56,018 nucleotides of DNA, from IMG/VR virus record IMGVR_UViG_3300049445_000092, positions 1-56,018 of that record. One strand, written 5' to 3'. Each line of letters opens with the position of its first letter. Position 1 is the first letter of the stretch. Positions 38,884 to 47,400 of this stretch are shown here, in pieces. The notes under the pieces are model-generated. The model was not told the DNA's origin. It was given only the letters and a program-made list of their open reading frames with translations, and made no database searches. The stretch is from a virus. A program made the translations under genes and the position numbers.

Positions 38884-39953
38884 GACCGCGCTCCCTTCAG
38901 CCAGGCGTTCAGCCAGCGCTCGGCGTGCTGCTCGTAAGTCAGAGATTCCATGATGGCACGGCCCTGCTCGGACATCTCGTTCCGCCGTGCTTCGTCGCTC
39001 ATCAGACCGTCCAGCTCCTTCAGCCAGCGCGCCGGGTCCTTCGCCAGGCGCCCGATCCCCATGGCGTGCAGCCGCTTGTTGTCGGGGATCGGGGACATCA
39101 CCACCGGGATCCCGAGTGATGCGAATTCCATCGCCTTCAGGCAGGACTTGGACTCGTTGAACTCGTTGAGCTGGAGTGGGACGATGCCCAGCGCGAACCG
39201 GGCCATCTTGTAGGCGTACTGGACGAACGGGATCCAGCCCCCCGTGGTCGACGGCGCGGTGGGCAGCTTCAGTGCTTCCTTCACGCCCTGGCCGTCGCCG
39301 ATCACGCTGAAGCGCCAGTCCGGGTGGCGTTCGAGCGCCCACGACACCGCGCCGCCCGTAGCCTGGAGGTCTTCGGGGTGGGTGCGCAGCGTGCCCGTCC
39401 AGCCCATCGTGGTCGGCTCTCGGCGGCTGGCGATCTTGAGGTAGTGCTCAGGCACCAGATTCGGCAGCAGAACGCCGTGGCCGAAGCCGTAGGCGTCGTA
39501 GAGGGCGGGCGTGCTGGTGGTCACCAGATCGGCCCGCTTGCACGCCTCGGTGATCCACCGGTAGTTGTTGACCCCGCTCTTGCGGTAGTAGTCGTGGGCC
39601 ACGTTCTTCATCTGGATGCGGTCGAAGCGGTCGTCCACGTCGACCACCGTGCGGATCCCCTGGCGCTGATAAAAGGGGATGACCTGGGCGATCATCTTCT
39701 GGGACGGGCGCTGGAAGACCACGACATCGGTCTCCAGGGCCGTCGAGAGCAGCCCCAGCAGGCGGACGTAGTCGGGGGCGAACGGCCGCTGTTCGGTCGG
39801 CTCCCATCTCTGGGACCAGAAACACTTCGGGCCGTCGTTGTCGATGACGACATCGGCGCCCTGATCGATCAGGCAGCCGCCCGGAATCCGCAGCCGGTAC
39901 TGACTGACGCCATCGTTGTCACCGCCCGCCGGGAAGAGGGTGACTCGGGCCAT
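38880..39953 (-). CDS. Glycosyltransferase (GT-B, family 1/4-like)
   Basis: A 357-residue protein with a GT-B-like layout: VTLFPAGGDNDGVSQYRLRI, then TVVDVDDRFDRIQMKN, a MGWTGTLRTHPEDLQATGG strand, a middle IPFVQYAYKMARFALGIVPL, and the C-terminal NESKSCLKAMEFASLGIPVV, where the E of the family's E-x7-E sits. It uses a nucleotide sugar and a still unknown acceptor. It follows the protease gene after 9 bases. Confidence 0.8.
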   Translation of the reverse strand: MARVTLFPAGGDNDGVSQYRLRIPGGCLIDQGADVVIDNDGPKCFWSQRWEPTEQRPFAPDYVRLLGLLSTALETDVVVFQRPSQKMIAQVIPFYQRQGIRTVVDVDDRFDRIQMKNVAHDYYRKSGVNNYRWITEACKRADLVTTSTPALYDAYGFGHGVLLPNLVPEHYLKIASRREPTTMGWTGTLRTHPEDLQATGGAVSWALERHPDWRFSVIGDGQGVKEALKLPTAPSTTGGWIPFVQYAYKMARFALGIVPLQLNEFNESKSCLKAMEFASLGIPVVMSPIPDNKRLHAMGIGRLAKDPARWLKELDGLMSDEARRNEMSEQGRAIMESLTYEQHAERWLNAWLKGARS

Positions 39954-39962
39954 CGCCCGACG

Positions 39963-41237
39963 TTAGGACCGGCGACCCCGCCTTGCCAGCATCCGTTCGG
40001 TGCGCTCTTGCAGCTCGCTGACGGTGGGATCGTCGCGTCGGGCCAGGTCCAGCACGCTCGGTGTCGGTTTCAATCCGACTTTCCCCGCTGCGCTCATCAG
40101 CGTCTTGGCCGCTGACCGCAGATCGTCGTCGGAGGACCCCTTGACGTGGCCGATCATCTTCATGGCGCTGTCGACGCCGTCCTTGTTGATGCTGCCATCG
40201 GGATTCTTGTACGGCAGCTTCTCGTCGCCCGGCAGGGCACAGGCGGCGGCGTAGTCCTTGTAGTCACCCTTGACCGGATTCCACCGCAGCTGGAGCGCCT
40301 GCTCGGCTGTCGGGATGTCGAGCCCGATCGCTTCGGCGGCGACGGTGGACGCCTCCGCCCCGGCCCGGTAGAGCGCCAGGGCCTGGACAACCTCGTCGGG
40401 CAGCCCGTCCACGGTGACCCCGTCCAGGTAGATCTCGGCAGCGCGACAGGCCAGGGCGGCGTTCTCGACGGCGCTGGAGATCCCCTTCTCCTCGCGCTGG
40501 AGGTACGCCTGCATCTCGTCGTCGTCGGTCGCTAGCACGATGGACATAGCCGACACCCGCTCGGCCAGCTCGGGATCGTTCTCCAGCAGGGACGTGCGGA
40601 TCTCGTCGGCCGTCGGCGGCGTGAAGACGCGGCCACCATCGGATGTGGCCGTGATGTGACCGGCCGCGGCACGGGACTGGAGCATGGCGTTGCCCACTTC
40701 CCGGTCGATCGTGCCATCCCGCATCGCTTCCACGATCTCGGCGTCGTCCAGCTCCATGACAGCTTCCTCTCTGATGCTCACGGCCCCGGCGTCGGGGATG
40801 GATCCGAACGTCACGGGCGAGACCTCGCGCATCCGGGCCTTCACGAAGCGCTTGGCCCCCCGGACGTTCGGGTGGGGGATCGACTTCTCGTTGTCGAAAC
40901 CGAAGCTGGCTGCCTTCAAGGTGCCGTCGGTGTACTGGCTCCAGGCCCGCCGGGCGTTCGGGACATCGTCCAGGTTGGCGAAGCGCGTCACGACCTCGTT
41001 CACCTTCGGCAGGACTTGGGCGCGGATTCCGACTCCGATCGGATCCTGCACGTTGTGCATCCACACCATGACCGGGAGCTGTTCAGCGAAGGAGCGCTCG
41101 AAGCAAGTGCGGGCGAAGTCGGTCTTGTGGGTGTCGATCCGTTCGTGCGGGAAGTGGAAGACGACTTCGTGGTTGCCGCTGTCGGCGTCCGATCCCGCTA
41201 CATCGTGGATCTCACCGATGGAGTCCCTGGTCTGCAT
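39963..41237 (-). CDS. Prohead protease, HK97 family
   Basis: A 424-residue protease that matures the capsid. VMVWMHNVQDPIGVG contains catalytic-type His61; LKAASFGFDNE contains Ser111; the usual barrel strands lie between and behind. The C-terminal third is an extension with YKNPDGSINKDGVDSAMKMI, seen in other phage proteases, perhaps a scaffold part. It is separated from the capsid gene by three sugar genes, which is unusual. Confidence 0.85.
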   Translation of the reverse strand: MQTRDSIGEIHDVAGSDADSGNHEVVFHFPHERIDTHKTDFARTCFERSFAEQLPVMVWMHNVQDPIGVGIRAQVLPKVNEVVTRFANLDDVPNARRAWSQYTDGTLKAASFGFDNEKSIPHPNVRGAKRFVKARMREVSPVTFGSIPDAGAVSIREEAVMELDDAEIVEAMRDGTIDREVGNAMLQSRAAAGHITATSDGGRVFTPPTADEIRTSLLENDPELAERVSAMSIVLATDDDEMQAYLQREEKGISSAVENAALACRAAEIYLDGVTVDGLPDEVVQALALYRAGAEASTVAAEAIGLDIPTAEQALQLRWNPVKGDYKDYAAACALPGDEKLPYKNPDGSINKDGVDSAMKMIGHVKGSSDDDLRSAAKTLMSAAGKVGLKPTPSVLDLARRDDPTVSELQERTERMLARRGRRS

Positions 41238-41259
41238 TACGCGCCAGTCTGCCTGGGGG

Positions 41260-41427
41260 TCAGTCGCCTTTGGCTGATACCGGCGGCTCCATCCCGTGGG
41301 GTGGCAGCTCAGAGCCGGGATCGAAGTCGTCGGGGAACCACCAGGGCAGCCCGTTGGGCTTCACACCCCGGTCGCTCGGCGCAGGCATCCCCTCTTCGTC
41401 ATTCGGCTCATCGGGCGGATCGGGCAT
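41260..41427 (-). CDS. Small acidic/Pro-rich hypothetical protein
   Basis: A 55-residue, Pro- and Asp-rich protein (PDPPDEPNDEEGMPAPSD). The ATG has a strong AGGAGG at 7 bases and overlaps the end of the giant gene by 20 bases. Probably disordered. Function unknown. Confidence 0.55.
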   Translation of the reverse strand: MPDPPDEPNDEEGMPAPSDRGVKPNGLPWWFPDDFDPGSELPPHGMEPPVSAKGD

Positions 41428-44400
41428 AGAAGCCTCCTGCATCCTGCTTGACGTAGACGTGGGTCATCCCGCCCACCTTCTCGATCTTCTGGATCACGAA
41501 CCGGCCTCCGGTGACGGTCTCGATCTCATGGGGAGAATTGCTGAAGTTCCCGATGTCCAGCGTAACGGTGCCCGATGGGGCGTGGAATACGGTATCGCCA
41601 CCCCAGCCGAGATCGGGGTTGGTCGTCCAGCTGTCGACCGGCATGTCGATGGTGTCGCCCGGTCCCTTCGGGGTGCCGTCAGGCCGGAAGAACATGTGCT
41701 GGTACCAGTCCTGGCCTGGCTTGCTCTGGATGAAACGGTGGACAGAACTCTTGTTCGGAATCGCCTTGGTCGATACGGCGTTGATGAACGCCCGTGCCTG
41801 CACGGCGCCGCTGCTCATGTTCGTGCCCTTCGACTGTTGCCGCCAGATCCGGCTCAGCTCGTTGACGAAGTCGTTACTGGACTTGTGGCGGTAGTAGGTC
41901 GTGAACTGCTTGATCCCGGCCAGCTCTTCGGCGTTGAACTTGTGCTTGACCTGGAGCGCGTTGGTGTTGGCGACGAACCCCGCGGCGCCCGGCTTGATCC
42001 CGGTGGTCGGCGTGTGCTTCTCCAGCGAACTCGGGCTGACCTTGACCGTGGAAATGATGCTCTTGGAACTGGACTTGGCGAAGTTGTTCTGGTCGTTGAA
42101 GTCCACCGCCGCGCGCTTGGCGCCCTGCGCCAGACCAGCGTGAGCGGCATTCCCCATGATGTCGGTGGTCTCCAGCGTCTGCGCCTTGGAGATATGGGCT
42201 TCGGCCATCGCCTGCACGTCGGGCGCTGATGCCTGATTCGTGAGCATCAGATGCATGGCCTCGTCGTAGCCCTGGCCGATGTGCTCGTTATACGCCTGCT
42301 TGGACTCCTCGGTCGCCCCGGCTGGCGTCTTGCCGTGCGGGTTCGATTCGATGCCGCCGATTACCTTGACCGTCCCGGCGTCCCCGAGGTGCGGGATCGA
42401 CTCGTTGTACTTGCCGTTGGCGAACTCGGTGAGGAACGCCGCCTTGGTCTGCATGAACGCCTGGTCGGCGGCGCTCAGGTTCTGGACCTTCGCCTGGTCC
42501 TCGTATGCCTGCTCGAACCCGTTCTTGAGACCCAGCTCATGAGATTCCCCGGTCGTGTCGACCGGCGACGCCATGTACGCCTCATGCTGGGTGCTGATCT
42601 TCGTCGCCAGCTCGTCCAAGGTCATCTTCGCCCCGGTGGCCTTGCCGTTCTGGTAGGCCGTGATGTAGGCGGTCTGGTCGTGGCTCGGCAACTCGAAGGC
42701 CGGATCCTGCTTCAGCGCTTCCCAGCCCTTCGGCAGGTTCTTGTCGATCTTGACCTCGGCGTAGGTCGGCTGGGACTTGGACGCCTGCGGATCCCACGCC
42801 CCCGCCACGGGCTTCACAATGCCCGGTAGGCCCTGGACGTAGGGATCGGAGGATGTCACCCCGCTGTAGTCGTAGGCGGGCACCATGGGGATCGGGACAC
42901 CCACTGCTTCGGCCGCCGCGACGGTCTCGGGCTTGGGCGTCACCATCTTCGGCTCAGTGGGGAGCACCTTTGCCGCCGCTGCGTACCCGTGGGCCGTGCC
43001 GTAATACTGCGCCTTCATGGCCGGGGTCTCAGCCGTCTTCGCCTTCTTGTAGCCCTGGTTCGACGCCGCCGCCTTGATGTTCTGCTTCGTCTTGCCCGCC
43101 GCGTGCATCTCCTGGCCCTGCTTGAACGCCGCTTCGTGGGCAATGAGGTAGGCGCCGCTGTTCTCAGCGAACTCCGCGGGCACCTTGGGCGCTTCGTAGT
43201 GGAACGTGGGCGTTGACGGGATCGGCGTCATAGTGACGACGTTGGACGCGGACGGTGTCACTCCCAGCTGCTTCTGCATGGTCTGGACGCCCTCGGCCCA
43301 GCCGTGGCTCTTTCCGAGAGCGAACGCCGCGGCGTAGGGCTTGACCTCGGTCGCGGCGTGTTCCTCGAACTGATGGTGGTGATGTTCGACCAGATCCTGC
43401 AAGTCGGCCAGGGTCGCCGCGTCGGCTGTCAACGAGGACACGGTCTCCAGGGCCTGCGCTTTGCCCTTGTCGTAGTTCTGTTGGATCTCGGTCAGGGAGA
43501 ATCCGGGGCCTTCGGCAGCCGCCTTGAGGTCGGACAGCTCGCGCCCACCCGTCGATGGCCCACTGGGCGTCGCCTTGCCGGATGCTTTGTCGGCGACGAG
43601 GTGCATCTGATCGGCGGTGCCCATCAGCTCCGCCGCCTTGGCGTGATTCCCGGCGGCAAACTCGGACTCGGCCGACTTCATGATCGTGTTGGCGAGGTTG
43701 TGGACGTTCTCGGAGTTGATCTCCATGGTGGGCGGGGCGACGTTGGACTTGCCCTGCGCGTAGTCCTCGGGGAACTGGTTTGGCAGTTCGACCATCGACG
43801 GGCTCGTAAAGCTGGAAGAACCGCTCGGCGCTGGTCCCATCCCTTCGGCCACCTTCTTGAACAGCGCCGTGTTCGCCGCGTCGGCTGATCCCATGGAGAA
43901 CGCCGCGCCCTGGTAGTCGCCGTCCTCGTAGTGGCCTTGGGCGGTCTCCAGGGATGCTTCCTTGGCGTTCGCCAGCTGCTGCTGGGTCTCGGTCCCGTCG
44001 ATGATGCTGTTGATGTTGTACTGACCGTGCTTGAACTGGTCCTGGTAGGCCGGGTGCGTCGACAGGATCTGCTTGGCCTCGGCGTTGAACGCTCCGGGCA
44101 TGGCGGGCTCGCCCGACAGCGCCGCGGGAGCGCCCTTCTTCTGTGCCGCCGCCGCCTTGTACCCCTCGGACTTGCCCAATGACCGCATAGCCATCCCCCA
44201 GTCGCCCTTCTGGTGGGCGCCCTGGGCTGTCTTGTACCACTGCTGACCGACTGATTCGGCCTCCTGCGAGCTGATCGTCGCCGCGTCCGCTTGGGCCGCA
44301 TCGAATCCCCCGGCGAATACGGCGCTCTGGCCGGGGTAGTGCTCGCCCATGTTCTGAACGGTCAGCTCGGACTTCGGCCCGGACGGCGCTGACACCGAGA

Positions 44401-47400
44401 CTTGCGCCGCTTCGTCGGCCTTCTGGAGGGCCATGAGATCGGCGACCTCGTGCAGCGCGGCGGCGTGGCCGTGCGCCTGCGCGGCCTGCTTGAACGACGA
44501 CTCAGTACCGAGTGCCGCGTGCTGCTCGGCTTTCGCGGTCAGATCGTCGGCGACCATGTGCGTCCCTTCGGCGGTGTATGTGGCATTGACCATGCTCTCT
44601 GCCGCTAGTGATGGGTGGTCGATCTGAGCGACGTTGTGGTAGCCCGCCAGGTAGTCCTCGGGATACGCCTTGGCGAGGTACTCAGGTCCGGGCGGGCGAC
44701 CGGGCATGGCGGGCGCTTCATGGGACGCCTTCTGCGCCGCCGCTTCGTCGGCCTGCTTCACTTCGACCTTCTGGGCCAGCTTGTGCAGAGCGTCGGCCTC
44801 ACCGATCTTCACCGCCGCGTGAGCGTGCTGACCCGCCACGAATGCGTTGTGTGCGTTCTGCTCGGCATTCGTCGCCTGTTCGTGGATGAACTGAGGGGTG
44901 ATCGCTGATCCTGGCAGCAGCTCGGTGTTCACCCCACCGAAACCCGTGGCGTACTCCTCGGGGAAGTGCTCCTTGATGTTGGTCATGGTGACCTCGGCCG
45001 CGGGCGGCGACACGCTGACCTTCTGGGCCTCACCGGAGGGGACGCCCGTCTTCCCGATCTCGTTGGCGACGGTGTAGTGCGCCTTCGCCTGACCGAAAAG
45101 CTTGGCGTGCTCGGCCAGATCACCGGATTCCTTGGCCTTCTTGGCGTTGGCGTAGAGCTTGGATCCGCGCGCCTTCACCTTCACCTTGATCTGGCCCGGT
45201 GTCAGACCGTTGGCGGCGTGGACCTCAGCCATCTTCTTCGCCGCGACCTGGCCCTCCAGGTGGCCCACTTTGAACTTCGTGTAGAGCCCACCACCTGCCT
45301 TGATGTAGGCCGACAGATCGGCGAGACCGACGGCGGCCGTACTGGGAACGGCGGCGGCGGGCGCAGGGACAGCCACAGTGGCCTCTGCGACGACGTGCGG
45401 GGGTTGCTTGGTCTCGACCTTCGGCGCTTCGACCTTGGGCGGGGTCGGCTCGCCCTTCAGCTTCGCCACGATGGCCGGGATCTGGGCCTGGCGCTCCTTC
45501 AGCACCGTCAGCCACGGGGCCGACACGCTCTCGGGGATGCCCGCTGCCTTCCAGCGCTCGGCCACCTTGTTGAGATCGAGCTTCGCCGCGGTCTCCAGGG
45601 ACGCTGCCGCTGTCGGGTCGTTCATGGAGCCGTAGAACTTCTGGCCCTGCCCGCCGTTGCGGATGGACTCGACATCGGTCCACGCCTTGCCCGGAGCGAA
45701 GGACGGCTTGGCGACGCCCGATCCTCGGAACGCCATCGCCCCGCCCTGGTCGATGCGGATGACCTTGCTGCCGTCGTCGGAGAGGGTGAGGTTCGATCCG
45801 CTGGGCCAGTCCCCGGCGAAGTCGTAGTTGCTCGTCAGGGCGTCGATCCCGAATCCCTCACGCATGATCTGCTTGTGCATGTTGCTGTCGGGATTGACCG
45901 GGTTGATGTTGCCGACGGCGTGGCTGGCGACACCGTGGATGCCGCCTGCGTTGTCAGCCTTGACGATGGTGACGTTGGGCGCCAGCGTGTGCGGCAGCAG
46001 TCCGCTGTCCGACGCCTCGTGATACACCTCGTTCGCCGCCACTTCGCTGTAGGCGTGCTCGGCTGACTTGGATTCCTTGATGAGGTAGCGGTCGCCGCTG
46101 CCCTTGTGGGTGTACCAGTTGCCGGGGTTCGATCCCGGCGACTTGGCGCCCTTCTCGTACTCGGCGCTGCTGGCCGACGGGAGATGGGTCGGCGTGTGTT
46201 CGGTGACCGGTGTGACCTCATGGGCCTTGGTGCCGTAGTTCCCGGCCTTGCTGGCGAACTCATGGAGCTTCGCCTGTTCGGCCGCGTGGGTAGTCGCCTC
46301 GGCTTCCTTCTTGGCGTCGGCGTGGATGCTGGCCCCGTGCGCCTGGGCGGCGTACTGCATGGCCTTGTGCAGGTCCCCCGCCTTCTGGGCCTCCTGCGCT
46401 AGCTCGGCGAAATGGTGGGCCGCTTCGGCTGCCTGGTGATGGGTGGCGTCAGCCTTCTCCAGGTCTTTCTCGGCCTTGTCCGCTAGTTCCTGGTACGCCT
46501 TCGGCGAGATCGGGATCCATCCGTGTTTGAAGTCAAACCGCAGCTGGAGCATGTCCTCCAACCAGGCCCGCTTGCCCTGCTGCTTCTTCTTTTTGGCGAG
46601 CAGTTGCTCCCAGTTGAGGTTGGCGTCGGGGTTCGTGTCGGCCTTGTGCGATCCGGTCCACGTCGGCTTCGGCTTCGTCGGCTTGGATGTCGTGGCCTTC
46701 GGTGGCTTGGGCGGCTTCGGATGGCCCTGCTCGGGGCTCGGCGTGGCGACGGGGTTGTGGACGACAGGCTTGACTTCGGGCGCGCTCGGGAAGTTGTGCG
46801 GCTGCGGTGGGGTCGGCGTGCCGCCCTTGTTCAGCCGGTCCATCTCGGCCACGGCGGCGTCGAGCACGTTCAGATCCCGCTGCACGCCGCCGGGGATCGT
46901 CCCCTGCTGGATCCGGTCGCGCGCCTCCTTCGGCGTGAACCACCCGACGGCGTTGGTCTCGCCGTTGGCGATCACCTTGGTGTAGTCGGGCTTCGCCCCG
47001 GCGTCCTGGCTCAGGTAGAAGTAGTTCGCACTCGATGACCCGTAGCCCGGATGGTGCCCGCCTTCGTGGGCGACGCCCTTCTTGTCTGTCCACGGTGCCT
47101 CGTCGTAGGACCCGTCGGCGTGGTGCTGGTTGCCGTGCTTGTCGACGTAAGGCTCTTGGATGTGCGGCGTCTTGAAGGCGCCCTTGAGGTGGCTGACGAT
47201 GCGGGGAACGCGCCCGGTCTCCTCCAGGGCCTCGCGCTGGGCCACGGCGACGTGGGACTCACCGGGATCGGGTCCGCCCTTGGCGAAGGTCCAGTGGTAG
47301 CCGAGGTAGTGGTTCTTCGGCTCGCGCAACAGAACGTGGGTGCCCTCCTTGTTGAAGATCACCGCTCCGTAGCGGGGGTTGTGGCCGATGGGCCATTCCC

